Assembly (NCBI RefSeq): GCF_000756305.1
Contig: NZ_JRFE01000006.1
Coordinates: forward strand, 252,913-316,912
From: Myxosarcina sp. GI1
GTDB taxonomy: Bacteria > Cyanobacteriota > Cyanobacteriia > Cyanobacteriales > Xenococcaceae
DNA length: 64,000 nt
Reading direction: 5' to 3'
In this document: piece by piece, positions 1 to 8,545 of the stretch
Position numbering within the stretch: the first letter of the stretch is position 1
Layout of the letters: each line of letters begins with the position of its first letter
Translations under genes and position numbers: made by a program
The notes under the pieces: generated by a model
Databases searched by the model: none
The model's input: the letters and a program-made list of their open reading frames with translations, nothing else
Told to the model about the DNA's origin: nothing

Positions 1-1123
1 CATCTCTCAAAGTGGTTTGAGGGGTAGAGGTGGCGCGGGATATCCTACGGGTCTAAAGTGGGCAACGGTAGCTAAGGCAAAAGGAGAACGTAAATTTGTC
101 ATTTGTAATGCCGATGAAGGCGATCCTGGAGCGTTTATGGATCGCAGCGTGTTAGAAAGCGACCCCCATAGAGTTATCGAAGGTATGGCGATCGCCGCTT
201 ATGCTGTCGGGGCGAGTCATGGTTATATTTACGTGCGCGGCGAATATCCTTTGGCGATCGATCGCCTGCAAACAGCAATTCGTCAGGCAAAACAGTTAGG
301 TTTATTAGGCAGTCAAATATTTGAATCTCCGTTTGATTTTAAAATCGAGCTACGGATTGGGGCGGGTGCGTTTGTCTGTGGCGAAGAAACGGCTTTAATG
401 GCATCGATCGAAGGCAAGCGGGGTATTCCTCGTCCCCGTCCTCCCTATCCTGCCGAATCTGGCTTATGGGGTTGTCCGACTCTAATTAATAATGTCGAAA
501 CCTTTGCCAATATTCCCACAATTATTCGTAAGGGTGCCGATTGGTTTGCTAGTATTGGCACCGAAAACAGTAAAGGAACTAAAGTCTTTTCTCTGGCAGG
601 AAAGGTTTGCAATACGGGCTTAATTGAAGTACTGATGGGAACTACCTTACAGCAAATCGTAGCAGAAATGGGTGGTGGTGTTCCCGATGGCGGTAAAGCC
701 AAGGCTGTGCAAACTGGCGGTCCTTCTGGCGGCTGTATTCCTGCTGCGGCTTTTAATACTCCTGTAGACTACGAATCTCTATCAGAACTGGGTTCGATTA
801 TGGGTTCTGGTGGAGCGATTGTCATGGATGAAACCACCAATATGGTAGATGTAGCTCGCTTTTTTATGGAATTTTGTATGGATGAGTCTTGTGGTAAATG
901 TATACCATGTCGAGCGGGAACGGTTCAGTTATATCAGTTACTAACAAAAATTCGACAAGGTACGGCATCTTTGACTGACTTAGAACAATTAGAAGAATTG
1001 TGCGAAATGGTTAAATACACTAGCTTATGTGGTCTTGGGCAATCGGCACCCAATCCCGTATTAAGCACTCTGCGCTATTTTCGCGATGAATATTTGGAAT
1101 TGATTTCAAACCTCAATGAATGA
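1..1123 (+). CDS. hoxF: HoxF, diaphorase subunit of bidirectional [NiFe] hydrogenase (5' partial)
   Basis: NADH- and FMN-binding diaphorase subunit of the cytoplasmic HoxEFUYH hydrogenase; it exchanges electrons between NAD(P)H and the hydrogenase module. The frame is already open at base 2 ([17 protein letters not shown]), so the start lies outside; about 373 of the family's usual 530-540 residues are present. Visible are the [10 protein letters not shown] nucleotide loop, [24 protein letters not shown], and the 4Fe-4S ligands ESCGKCIPC with a fourth Cys in SLCGLG near the end. In most cyanobacteria hoxU follows closely; here a 348-bp gap and ldh follow, while hoxU-hoxY sit at 14.5-13.0 kb on the other strand and hoxH at 29 kb. 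Family assignment is firm. Confidence 0.95.
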   Translation, partial: ISQSGLRGRGGAGYPTGLKWATVAKAKGERKFVICNADEGDPGAFMDRSVLESDPHRVIEGMAIAAYAVGASHGYIYVRGEYPLAIDRLQTAIRQAKQLGLLGSQIFESPFDFKIELRIGAGAFVCGEETALMASIEGKRGIPRPRPPYPAESGLWGCPTLINNVETFANIPTIIRKGADWFASIGTENSKGTKVFSLAGKVCNTGLIEVLMGTTLQQIVAEMGGGVPDGGKAKAVQTGGPSGGCIPAAAFNTPVDYESLSELGSIMGSGGAIVMDETTNMVDVARFFMEFCMDESCGKCIPCRAGTVQLYQLLTKIRQGTASLTDLEQLEELCEMVKYTSLCGLGQSAPNPVLSTLRYFRDEYLELISNLNE

Positions 1124-1302
1124 GAGCAAGTGACATATAGTACTATTGACACAGCTATTCGGCATTCAGGGAAGACAGATGTAAATTGGCATTCAAAATT
1201 CACGAACTAAGAACGTTTAATCCCTCAAAACGTCCAGCCATTGTACTCTCCGTCTCATGTAAGAGTAAATTATCATATTTTTGGCATTAGTGAGATAGGT
1301 TC

Positions 1303-1333
1303 TCATAAATTTCTCAACTTTAATTTCTAATCT
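1303..1333 (+). promoter_or_regulatory. Island promoter module, copy 1 (ldh)
   Basis: TCATAA-N4-CTCAA-N10-TAATCT, the exact 31-nt layout shared by fourteen sites in this island; it lies 139 bp before the ldh ATG. TAnnnT fits a sigma-70 -10 hexamer. The rest of the gap 1124-1471 shows nothing recognisable. Confidence 0.6.
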
Positions 1334-1471
1334 AAAAATAGACAACCGATATTATTAAACTCGATCGAGGTATTTACCATGAGGCAAATAACCAATAGTG
1401 CTATAACTTATCTCGAACCAAAACTTTAACCTACCACTAATTACTCACCAAATCTTATAACTCAAACTTAT

Positions 1472-2473
1472 ATGTTCGACCAAATTTTTACTTCTAACAC
1501 TACAGCCAAAAGCTGCTCGATTCTTCGTCCTCGCAAAGGAGTAATTATCGGCTTGGGACAAGTAGGGTTAGCTTGCGCCTATTCACTACTGATTCAAAAC
1601 TGTTTTGACGAACTGGTTTTACAAGATCTCGACCTGCAAAAAGTCGAGGGAGAAGTAATGGATCTGGTTCATGGAATGTCGTTTATCGATCCTACAGACG
1701 TAGTAGCAGGAACGGTAGCCGATGCTGGTCGGGATGCCGATATTGTAATTATTACTGCTGGGGCAGCGCAAAAACCAGGGGAAACTCGTCTCAGCTTACT
1801 CGAACGCAATGTGGCTATTTATCAAAATATTTTGAGGGATGTAGTCCAACACTGTCCTAATGCCATTTTGCTGATTGTCACTAATCCCGTCGATATTATG
1901 ACCTACGTGGCACTAAAAATTTCTGGGTTTCCTAGTTCTAGAGTTATTGGTTCGGGAACAGTACTAGACACCTCTAGATTTCGCTTGTTGTTAGCAAACA
2001 AACTAAATATTGATTCCCGCAGCGTTCATGCTTACATCATCGGCGAACATGGCGATAGTGAAGTTCCCGTCTGGAGTACGGCGAATGTAGCTGGTCGAAA
2101 ACTACTATCGCAAGATTGGGAACATTTAGCCGAGAGCGAGCGCGCCGAACTAACGGCTATTTTCAATCGGGTAAAAAACGCTGCTTATGAAATTATCCAG
2201 CGAAAAGAATATACTTCTTACGCGATCGGTTTAGTTGTTACCGATATTGTTAAAGCTATTTTACGCTCTCAAGAACGAGTGCTTACCGTTAGCGGTCTTG
2301 TCAAGGGCTTATACAATATCGAGAATGTGTGTTTGGGTTTACCAAGGGTAATTAACGAACGCGGTATTCTCAAAACCGTTAACCTTCAACTCAGTCCTAC
2401 AGAAATCAAACAGCTTCAACATTCTGCCGAAATCCTTCAAAACGTATTCCAAAGTCTCAATTTGCAGAATTAG
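1472..2473 (+). CDS. ldh: L-lactate dehydrogenase
   Basis: NAD-dependent reduction of pyruvate to lactate, a fermentative route for regenerating NAD in the dark. Seen: the Rossmann loop [14 protein letters not shown] near residue 30, the mobile loop [16 protein letters not shown] whose Gln (not Arg) at the specificity position favours lactate over malate, [10 protein letters not shown], and catalytic His in [11 protein letters not shown] near residue 193. Length 333 is normal, with about 25 extra N-terminal residues. It has a copy of the island promoter module upstream and the remains of phosphoketolase immediately downstream, so a heterolactic-type pairing once existed. Malate dehydrogenase is the alternative but the loop argues against it. 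Confidence 0.9.
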   Translation: MFDQIFTSNTTAKSCSILRPRKGVIIGLGQVGLACAYSLLIQNCFDELVLQDLDLQKVEGEVMDLVHGMSFIDPTDVVAGTVADAGRDADIVIITAGAAQKPGETRLSLLERNVAIYQNILRDVVQHCPNAILLIVTNPVDIMTYVALKISGFPSSRVIGSGTVLDTSRFRLLLANKLNIDSRSVHAYIIGEHGDSEVPVWSTANVAGRKLLSQDWEHLAESERAELTAIFNRVKNAAYEIIQRKEYTSYAIGLVVTDIVKAILRSQERVLTVSGLVKGLYNIENVCLGLPRVINERGILKTVNLQLSPTEIKQLQHSAEILQNVFQSLNLQN

Positions 2474-2518
2474 AACCAGTACCCAATCTAAAGATTTTAT
2501 TCTTTTGACTCAAAAACT

Positions 2519-3061
2519 ATGACTCGTATTCAGACTCAGACAAACGTGGAAACTTTAATCTCGGAAGAGCCAAAAAAATCGATGCTTATTGGCACACCTG
2601 TAATTATCTGGCAGTCGGCATGATTTATTTACGAGATAATCCTTTACCGAAAAAACCACTAAAGGCAGAACATATTAAACAGAGATTACTCGAACATTGG
2701 GGAGCATCTCCCGCCCTTAGCTTAGCTTCACCTATGTTCACCTCAATCGCCTAATAAGCTTTTCGTCCTCGATATCCGATGATTATTTTACGAACTCCTA
2801 AAGGCTGGACGGAACCTGAATTTGTAGACGGTCATAAAGTAGAAGGCTTATGGCGATCGCATCAAGTACCAATGGTTGGATAGCGGATTATCTGCCCGAA
2901 GATGAAGATGGCGGTTAACTGTCTCCAGACGGCGAGTTATGGAAATGTTGAGCGAACACACCCTAGAAAGTTGGCTGGAGGCTTATCTACTATCTGACAG
3001 ATATGGATTGTTTCATACCTATGAAGCCTTTGTTCATGTTATTGACACGATGTTTAACTAA
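2519..3061 (+). pseudogene. xfp: Phosphoketolase (xfp), heavily decayed remnant
   Basis: Fragments of xylulose-5-phosphate/fructose-6-phosphate phosphoketolase in order but in changing frames. An ATG at 2519 leads into a frame broken at a 7-A run; the adjoining frame reads [19 protein letters not shown] then LRDNPL and [10 protein letters not shown] second frameshift gives [10 protein letters not shown]. About 200 residues are then missing before [19 protein letters not shown] and [11 protein letters not shown], and after another deletion comes LPDGELW-like sequence and [13 protein letters not shown] before a stop at 3059. The C-terminal half is gone. It cannot make enzyme. It sits 45 bp after ldh, and the relic shows that phosphoketolase was part of this island. 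Confidence 0.85.
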
Positions 3062-3062
3062 C

Positions 3063-3093
3063 TCACAACTTCTTCAAATTATTAGCTTAGTCT
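3063..3093 (+). promoter_or_regulatory. Island promoter module, copy 2 (DUF4278 gene at 3126)
   Basis: TCACAA-N4-TTCAA-N10-TAGTCT with TTAGCT just before the -10, 33 bp upstream of the ATG at 3126. It begins two bases after the stop of the phosphoketolase relic. Confidence 0.7.
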
Positions 3094-3125
3094 AAAGTTA
3101 AAAGCTAGCAAAGGAGGACGGTCAC

Positions 3126-3566
3126 ATGAAACTTCAAGCAACAAAAAAACATGACATTAGTTTTCCCTTTAAACTCTATTGGCGGCAATTATTTTCTTCT
3201 CATCAATACGTCAAATTTATCGATCCCTTTAGTTTTTGGCACAGGTATAAAATCGACCATTTAGAAACCTGCTGGGAACTCAATCCCGTTCTATTTTTAG
3301 AACGCTGTTACCGACTCGATTGTCAGCCAAAACGACAAGTTACTGTACCCACCAGCAACTTTACGACAAGGGGTATGTATAGAGGCGTACCTTGGGAAAA
3401 AACACCTCAAAATACAGTTTTAATTTCTCAGCCAAGTTGGCAACTAAAATATCGTGGTGTAACTTATCATGTCAACGGCATTTTTAAACTTAATACCAAT
3501 AAAATTACTAGCGATTCCAGTCAAAATTCCGCTAACAACTCGGAAAAACTTTTTACTAGCAACTAA
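3126..3566 (+). CDS. DUF4278-like protein
   Basis: Unknown function. The last ~60 residues contain two short DUF4278-style units, GMYRGVPWE and LKYRGVTYHVNG, of the kind found in many small cyanobacterial proteins; the first ~80 residues (FKLYWRQLFSSHQYVKF...) are not recognised. No signal peptide or membrane segment. The start is set by a strong ribosome site, AAAGGAGG, 11 bases before ATG 3126, and by a copy of the island promoter module. A second DUF4278 gene under the same module lies at 27827. The family name is confident only for the C-terminal part. Confidence 0.75.
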   Translation: MKLQATKKHDISFPFKLYWRQLFSSHQYVKFIDPFSFWHRYKIDHLETCWELNPVLFLERCYRLDCQPKRQVTVPTSNFTTRGMYRGVPWEKTPQNTVLISQPSWQLKYRGVTYHVNGIFKLNTNKITSDSSQNSANNSEKLFTSN

Positions 3567-3645
3567 AAATATTAAGCCCTAAAAAGTGAGTGGTAATTTT
3601 AGTAATAAAAATAAAAAAGCAATCAAGCCTTTTTCTTGACCATCT

Positions 3646-3676
3646 TCACACTTTTTTTAAGTTTTTAGCTTAATTT
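3646..3676 (+). promoter_or_regulatory. Island promoter module, copy 3 (GerMN gene), weak
   Basis: TCACAC-N4-TTTAA-N10-TAATTT, with TTTTTAGCT before the -10. The two boxes each differ from consensus by one or two bases but the spacing is exact. 134 bp upstream of ATG 3811. Confidence 0.45.
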
Positions 3677-3810
3677 AAAACTATAAAAGATCGAGAGCAA
3701 CCTTCGCAAATTTACAATTGATACAAATATTAGGAAACAACATAGATGAAAGAAAGTAGAGCAAAAACTAGTAAAAAGCTTGTTAATTATTAATTGGGAT
3801 TGATATTAAT

Positions 3811-4407
3811 ATGAAACTGCTTAATAAATCCCCTAATTTTATACCAATAGGGATTGGATTTATTCTGTTAGCGATCGGGATGGCTCAAGTTACGGCTCTG
3901 TGGGCTTTACAAAAAGCTATCCTACCTGATATTATCAAATCGCTTACTGTTGAACAAGTTAATTCGGCTGAATTCAGTCCCCAAATTTATTGGTTAGAAA
4001 TTGTCGATAACCGTATTCAGTTGACATCAAAAGCTACCAATATTGTTGCAGCTTCTCCAGAAATTGCCCTTCAAAAAGCTTTAAATAAATTATTCGCACA
4101 ATCTTCAATTTTTGGTTTCACCACTACCATTCCCAAACAAACTGAGTTACTTGACTTACACGTAAATAAAACAGGTATTTATATAAATTTATCTCGTGAA
4201 TTTAGTCAAGGAGGTGGCAGCAGTTCGATGATTTATCGAGTAGCACAAGTTCTTTATACTGCTACTAGCATCGATTCCCAAGCACAAGTTTGGCTCTCAA
4301 TTGAAGGACGACCATTAGACGAACATTATCTGTTAGGGGGTGAAGGACTGCTTTTGGAATATCCCCTAACCAGACAAAAATTCTCTAATGATTTTTTAAA
4401 TCAATAG
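3811..4407 (+). CDS. GerMN-domain membrane-anchored protein
   Basis: One N-terminal membrane segment (about residues 10-35, FIPIGIGFILLAIGMAQVTALW) followed by a GerMN-type domain at roughly 75-180: PEIALQKALNKLF, LLDLHVNKTGIYINLS, and VWLSIEGRPL. In other bacteria the fold occurs in GerM and related envelope proteins; in cyanobacteria its role is not known. Probably anchored in the plasma membrane with the domain outside. Length 198 is typical. No strong Shine-Dalgarno; the start is the first ATG in frame. A small conserved protein follows at 4432. Confidence 0.75.
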   Translation: MKLLNKSPNFIPIGIGFILLAIGMAQVTALWALQKAILPDIIKSLTVEQVNSAEFSPQIYWLEIVDNRIQLTSKATNIVAASPEIALQKALNKLFAQSSIFGFTTTIPKQTELLDLHVNKTGIYINLSREFSQGGGSSSMIYRVAQVLYTATSIDSQAQVWLSIEGRPLDEHYLLGGEGLLLEYPLTRQKFSNDFLNQ

Positions 4408-4431
4408 TTTAGTTTATAGAAGTAAAACAAA

Positions 4432-4581
4432 ATGAAAATTTTTCAATGGCTACAAAATTTAGTTCAGTATATTTGGGATGGAGTCTCCAGACTGTTTAAA
4501 GCCAGTGATGATGATTATCCGAAATCTGGAGTCCAACCTTATGAAGGCGATCCTTATGACGAACGCGAACAATCTCTATAA
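4432..4581 (+). CDS. Small acidic-tailed protein (49 aa)
   Basis: MKIFQWLQNLVQYIWDGV then a charged tail with DDDYP, GVQPYEGDPYDE. The N-terminus is an amphipathic/hydrophobic helix rich in Trp and Phe, the C-terminus acidic. The pattern resembles small proteins I recall seeing conserved in cyanobacteria, with no known function. It starts 25 bp after the GerMN gene and probably shares its transcript. Confidence 0.6.
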   Translation: MKIFQWLQNLVQYIWDGVSRLFKASDDDYPKSGVQPYEGDPYDEREQSL

Positions 4582-4599
4582 ATATTTTATTTGGGAAAA

Positions 4600-4722
4600 A
4601 TGTTTGATGTCTTTGGCAAAACCATTGACGGAACGCAACTATCCACCAGTAAATGGCGATCGCTGCACGCCCTACCAATTCCCATAAGCGATCGCAGGAC
4701 AATACGAACAACTACTAGTTAG
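4600..4722 (+). pseudogene. Fragment of an N-ATPase-like F1 beta subunit
   Basis: A 40-codon piece reading MFDVFGKTIDG, then KWRSLHALPIPISDRR, before a stop. This matches the stretch just before the catalytic core in ATPase beta subunits, closest to the alternative (N-ATPase, Na+-type) beta chain: FDVFG-x-x-IDG ... W/R-R-S-I/L-H. The nucleotide-binding part is missing and there is no start signal. I read it as a relic of a deleted N-ATPase operon; the length makes this moderate confidence. Confidence 0.5.
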
Positions 4723-4827
4723 TAATTACAAACTAAATACCGAATTAGAGAATTAACTTGCATTTTCGTAGTTACACATTACTGTCGAATTGTTCTAAAT
4801 TTATGATGGTTAGTAAGTGCAATAAAA

Positions 4828-4985
4828 TATAGCAATTCTCGGTCACATGAGATACACCTCATATTAGTAAAGCTTTAGGCACAGCGCGTACACGCTGTGC
4901 CTGCTACCGCAGGCTGTGGCTCTAGGGTTTGAGCTATCTGACTTAAGTCTGGATTTGTACCTCACGAATATGAGAAACGCTTATA
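4828..4985. mobile_element. MITE-like element with TATAGC ends, 158 bp
   Basis: The ends form an imperfect inverted repeat of 28-29 bp: TATAGCAATTCTC...GAGATAC at 4828-4855 and its complement ending GTACCTCACG...CGCTTATA at 4957-4985. Inside, AGGCACAGCG (4877-4886) and CGCTGTGCCT (4893-4902) make a perfect 10-bp stem with a 6-base loop. No coding capacity. A second element with similar ends lies at 41731-41898. It sits downstream of both neighbours, where insertion would do little harm. Confidence 0.6.
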
Positions 4986-4992
4986 AATAAAC

Positions 4993-6042
4993 TCAACAAA
5001 TTCGTGGTAATTGCTCTCCACTTAACATATCTAGAATACGCTTCGAGCCAATTGTATTTTTGAGAGTAACTAAATAATTTTTATCTTCAACTACTTTGCC
5101 GATAACTGCTGCATTTCGATCGGGACAATGCGATCGCATAATCTCTAAAGCGAGTTTGCGGTGTTTTTGGGGAATAAAAGCAACAAATCGACCTTCGTTA
5201 GCGACATAAAGGGGATCGAAACCAAGTAATTCGCAAGCTCCCTGCACTTCATCATTAACAGCAATTAAACTCTCATCAATTTCCATGCCAACTCGTGCCG
5301 CAGCAGCAATTTCATTTAAAATACTAGCCAGACCACCGCGAGTTATATCTCTCAGACAGTGAATTTCTACGTCGGCTGAAAGTAGCTTTAAAACTAATTC
5401 GGCTAATGGTGCAGAGTCACTTTCGATGGTAGTTTCAAACTCAAGTCCTTCTCTGACCGCCATAACTGCAATGCCATGACGTGCTAAATCTCCATTTAAG
5501 AGTATTAAATCCCCTGATTTGACTGTTTGCGGTGCGATCGCCAGATCGTGTTCGATAATTCCCACCCCAGTAGTATTAATATATATACCGTCGCCTTTAC
5601 TTCTATCTACTACCTTGGTATCTCCAGTGACGATCTTTACTTTGGCTATTGCTGCGGCTTGCTGCATAGATCGCACCACTTGCCATAAAGTTTCTATTGG
5701 TAGACCTTCTTCTAAAATAAAGCTCGCGCTCAGGTATAGGGGACGCGCACCAGCCATTGCCAAATCGTTTACCGTACCGTAAACCGCCAGAGAACCAATG
5801 TCTCCACCAGGAAAAAATAACGGATTGACCACATAAGAGTCGGTGGTAAAAGCAATTTTGTTACCACTAAGCTGAAGCGTTGCCGCATCATGTTGAATAC
5901 TATCTGTCGTTCCAAAAACAGCTAGAAACATTTGGATTAACTGCTGCATTAATTTCCCCCCACCACCATGAGCTAGTAAGATACGGGGATATTGCTGTAG
6001 GGGAATCGGACAGACAAGATCGAACTTTGGGCGATCGCTCAT
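4993..6042 (-). CDS. hypE: HypE, hydrogenase maturation (carbamoyl dehydratase)
   Basis: HypE dehydrates the carbamoyl group received from HypF on its C-terminal cysteine, making the CN ligands of the [NiFe] site. Seen: [16 protein letters not shown] near the start, [33 protein letters not shown], and the required C-terminal Cys in LPRIC. The AIR-synthase-like fold is complete at 349 residues. I start at ATG 6042 (MSDRPKF); a 17-codon extension to a TTG at 6093 lacks family support. No copy of the island promoter module is seen before it. HypF and HypC are at 16.5-19.4 kb. Confidence 0.93.
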   Translation of the reverse strand: MSDRPKFDLVCPIPLQQYPRILLAHGGGGKLMQQLIQMFLAVFGTTDSIQHDAATLQLSGNKIAFTTDSYVVNPLFFPGGDIGSLAVYGTVNDLAMAGARPLYLSASFILEEGLPIETLWQVVRSMQQAAAIAKVKIVTGDTKVVDRSKGDGIYINTTGVGIIEHDLAIAPQTVKSGDLILLNGDLARHGIAVMAVREGLEFETTIESDSAPLAELVLKLLSADVEIHCLRDITRGGLASILNEIAAAARVGMEIDESLIAVNDEVQGACELLGFDPLYVANEGRFVAFIPQKHRKLALEIMRSHCPDRNAAVIGKVVEDKNYLVTLKNTIGSKRILDMLSGEQLPRIC

Positions 6043-6691
6043 AAAATTAGTTTGTTTGCTCTTTGACCAATTAGTATGTTCCGCCAAGTACAAGTTGTGG
6101 CTGAGTCACTAGTCTTTTTAGAAACTATTTTAGGGGCTTTTGTTTTATTTTGGTTCTTAATTTTTGGTGATTTTGTTGGTGGGGATTTGATTTTTGCTGG
6201 AGTCACTCACACTTGTGCGATGGCAATATTACTTACCAAATTACCCTATAACAAAAGAGCGGTAAATACAGAAAATGTAGTTCTCTAAGTTAGGTTTAAA
6301 CTCGATTACTATCTTTGAATAATTGTATAAAAATACTTCTGCAGCTATTGAACCAAGTTAGAATAGTAATAGTTAAATAAGTGAATATATTCGATCGCGA
6401 TAAAATATTCAATAACTTTGTTTTTTTCAGCACTAAATACTTGAATTAAACATTGGTATGCAAAAATATAAAATAAAACGGGTGTAAATAGTTTTTCTTA
6501 GTTTACTTAAGTTTTGTTTGGTCGATTTAGCGATCTATTTTTAGAACCGAACTAACTACCAAGAATTCTTTTATCTATGTAATATTCGCTGGCGATCGCA
6601 TAGATTCAAATTGCCAACTTTGATTATAGCTACTAAATTCGTTCTGCTAAATCATTTCTCTGCTGGTTAGCATTCTGGGGGAACGATAGTT
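6043..6691. other. Long AT-rich gap between divergent genes
   Basis: 650 bp between hypE and the BON gene. An open frame at 6076-6288 (70 codons, one hydrophobic run) has no ribosome site or recognisable content and I do not call it. The rest is AT-rich with no hairpin of note. It must hold the promoters of both neighbours. Confidence 0.4.
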
Positions 6692-7072
6692 ATGAACATT
6701 AAATTTAATTCTGGAAAATTTCTGCTTGTTACTTTAGCGATCTCGCTCACAATCTCTAGTAGCATTAGCTGCGATCGCCAAACTCTCTCAGTCAAAGACT
6801 ATAATACTTCTATTCCTATAGAACGAACTGGAATCAATGGAGAATACGATCCCAGTGGTTTGGCGAAAAGAGTGGCTAGAGCACTCGAACACGACGTTAT
6901 TTTAAACGGAATATCTACCTTTTATGTCGCGCAGAATAATAACAAAATTATTATTAAAGGCACGATAGCAAATAAAACTTTTCTCGATAGATTAGTAACT
7001 GTCGCTAGTGATGTGCGCGGAGTTGGTGCAGTTGACGTTAGCCAAGTAGAAATTATCTCCCAAGTTCGATAA
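6692..7072 (+). CDS. BON-domain lipoprotein
   Basis: N-terminal lipoprotein signal (FLLVTLAISLTISSSISC, Cys about residue 27 as lipobox) followed by one BON domain at roughly 50-123: DPSGLAKRVARALEHD, NNKIIIKGTIANKTFLDRL, VRGVGAVDVSQVEI. BON domains bind membranes or peptidoglycan and accompany osmotic-stress proteins (OsmY-like). The protein is probably periplasmic and tethered to a membrane. Nothing about the exact role can be seen. Confidence 0.75.
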   Translation: MNIKFNSGKFLLVTLAISLTISSSISCDRQTLSVKDYNTSIPIERTGINGEYDPSGLAKRVARALEHDVILNGISTFYVAQNNNKIIIKGTIANKTFLDRLVTVASDVRGVGAVDVSQVEIISQVR

Positions 7073-7104
7073 GAGTTTGCTTTTTTTAATAAGAGAAAAA
7101 TTAT

Positions 7105-7135
7105 TCACGAGTTTCTCAAATAATTTGCTTACTCT
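7105..7135 (+). promoter_or_regulatory. Island promoter module, copy 4 (orphan, candidate sRNA)
   Basis: TCACGA-N4-CTCAA-N10-TACTCT with TTTGCT before the -10: a good match that points at no gene. Terminator-like hairpins with a T run follow within 130 bp. Confidence 0.6.
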
Positions 7136-7141
7136 ATCTAA

Positions 7142-7262
7142 GTTATTTTAAAAGATTGTCAAGGAAAAATTTCTGCTTGTACTAGTGACGGAGTTTACTT
7201 TATACGCATAGATAAATGTTAGCGAGAAGATCGCATTTATAGATCGATAGATCTTTTTTTGC
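7142..7262 (+). ncRNA. Candidate island-controlled small RNA
   Basis: Predicted to start 6-7 bases after the orphan promoter module at 7105-7135 and to end at 7262. The 3' part holds ATAAATG...CATTTAT (a 7-bp stem) and then AGATC-GATA-GATCT followed by seven T, the form of a rho-independent terminator. No credible open frame lies between. Entirely inferred from promoter plus terminator; a leader or terminator of the BON gene is the alternative. Confidence 0.4.
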
Positions 7263-7334
7263 CAGATGAATTCGAGCTACAAGAATAGCTTCGCTCATAC
7301 ATCCCCAGGTAAAAATTGCTATGAGGCTTAGTTG

Positions 7335-7541
7335 CTAGCCTTCTGGTTCGACGCTGCTGTGACTGGTATGCGAACTAACTGGCGATTGCTCGATCTCTCC
7401 TTCACAGTAACCCAAATCATACATACTAGCTGCTTGGGGATCGTGTTCTGGAGTTTGTTTGGGTTTTCCTTCCCAAGCATCAGCTTTTCCCTGGTTAATC
7501 CAATCTTCATCAGTCATGGGGTGAATTAAATTGTCGTTCAT
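7335..7541 (-). CDS. Small hydrophilic protein (68 aa)
   Basis: Starts at ATG 7541, with AAGGAT 12 bases before it. The core MTDEDWINQGKADAWEGKP, then HDPQAASMYDLGYCEGE, looks like a conserved small soluble domain; the tail is Ser/His-rich. The frame is open upstream to 7754, but that part is low-complexity and lacks a good start, so the short form is preferred. Function unknown. Convergent with the candidate small RNA. Confidence 0.55.
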   Translation of the reverse strand: MNDNLIHPMTDEDWINQGKADAWEGKPKQTPEHDPQAASMYDLGYCEGEIEQSPVSSHTSHSSVEPEG

Positions 7542-7576
7542 TTTAGATTTAATCCTTTTTCTAGAAAAATAACGAG

Positions 7577-7657
7577 CTACGGTTCGCGATTGGTGCGGTC
7601 TAGGTACTGATTGACTTTTCGATCCTTTGGTTCGGGATGCCAAATCATTGGTTTCAT
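7577..7657 (-). CDS. Possible 26-aa peptide
   Basis: ATG 7657 is preceded by TGGAGG at a suitable distance and opens MKPMIWHPEPKDRKVNQYL, 26 codons. The strong ribosome site is the only support. It lies 35 bp before the 68-aa gene in the same direction and overlaps that gene's possible upstream extension in another frame. Confidence 0.3.
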   Translation of the reverse strand: MKPMIWHPEPKDRKVNQYLDRTNREP

Positions 7658-7984
7658 AACCTTTACCTCCATCAACTTTAATACTGTTCATATAGTTGTT
7701 TTTATCTACATTATAGCTGGAGTAAAACTTTGAATTCGTACGATGTAACCCCAATAACCAGAGCTTTTTTCTAGTAATTTCCAGCAGTATAACTTTACAT
7801 TCAACTCCATAAAACTTATCGGTCGCACTGATAAATTATTAATTAAAATAAAGATACTAACTAGATAAATTAGCAAGCTTTTTAATGTGTGAAAGAGAAA
7901 AAGTTTACTTTAAAGAGCGAAAGTTTAGTGTGGAGTGAGAGTAATAAAAGTCAAGTTCTCGTTATCTTGCTGGAGTTTAAAGCT

Positions 7985-8092
7985 ATGTTAAAGGGTTTTA
8001 TTTTTTTAGGATTCATGATTTTCTTTCTTCTGTTTTGGCGTTGGGTGCTGTCAAATAATACGGATTGTCGTACTCCACCAGGACGCATCTAA
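7985..8092 (+). CDS. Possible small membrane protein (35 aa)
   Basis: MLKGFIFLGFMIFFLLFWRW then a short polar tail. One membrane helix. TGGAG lies ahead of ATG 7985; a longer frame from 7889 exists but its extra residues look random. Single-helix proteins of this size are real in cyanobacteria but easily arise by chance. Confidence 0.35.
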   Translation: MLKGFIFLGFMIFFLLFWRWVLSNNTDCRTPPGRI

Positions 8093-8257
8093 AAGGAATA
8101 GAATCATTTTTTTTTTGATATTTGTTAATATATAGATACGAGTTTAGTTGATTGCATTTCGATCGCAACCTATGTAGTTACACTTTTTTAAAAGGTAATA
8201 CTAAACCAAAAATGTGAAAAAACGATTGTAAACTGAAAAATGGACCAACTGTAGACT

Positions 8258-8345
8258 CGATTTTACCAAGGTTGAGGAGGAAACCTTGAACAACCAAATA
8301 GAAAACAGGTGACAGGGTGAGTTTATATAAACTCACCCTGTCTTA
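8258..8345 (+). ncRNA. Yfr2-like small RNA
   Basis: A 5' stem CAAGGTT (8267-8273) and AACCTTG (8282-8288) encloses GAGGAGGA, giving the GGAGGAAAC signature in a hairpin loop that is the hallmark of the cyanobacterial Yfr2 (Cyano-1) family. An unpaired linker follows, then a long palindromic terminator ending at 8342. The layout (small hairpin, linker, terminator, under 100 nt) fits the family. The 5' end is estimated. No structure search was possible. Confidence 0.6.
8311..8342 (+). terminator. Perfect 32-bp palindromic terminator
   Basis: GACAGGGTGAGTTTAT is followed directly by its exact complement, giving a 16-bp stem; downstream bases TTATTGTATT are T-rich. Closes the Yfr2-like RNA. Confidence 0.7.
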
Positions 8346-8467
8346 TTGTATTAACTAATAATTTTAAAAAGTTAGTTAAAAGCACAATTACCTAATACTA
8401 AATTGCGATCGTTCTACGGCATGGCTTGGCTACGCGCTGTGTTGTGACGGTTAACAACAACTAAATC

Positions 8468-8498
8468 TCACAACTTTCTCAAACTTAGAAGCTAGCTT
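8468..8498 (+). promoter_or_regulatory. Island promoter module, copy 5 (phosphoribosyltransferase)
   Basis: TCACAA-N4-CTCAA-N10-TAGCTT, 48 bp before ATG 8546. Confidence 0.7.
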
Positions 8499-8545
8499 AA
8501 AAATACACCAGAAATGGTCTGTTTTTAATCGTCAGGGTAAATAAA

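Noticed and set aside
4478..4711. Frames of about 70 codons on both strands
   Set aside because: They cross the 49-aa gene and the ATPase-beta fragment in other frames; those readings make better sense.
6076..6288. A 70-codon plus-strand frame with a hydrophobic run
   Set aside because: No ribosome site, odd composition, and it overlaps the hypE leader; nothing recognisable.
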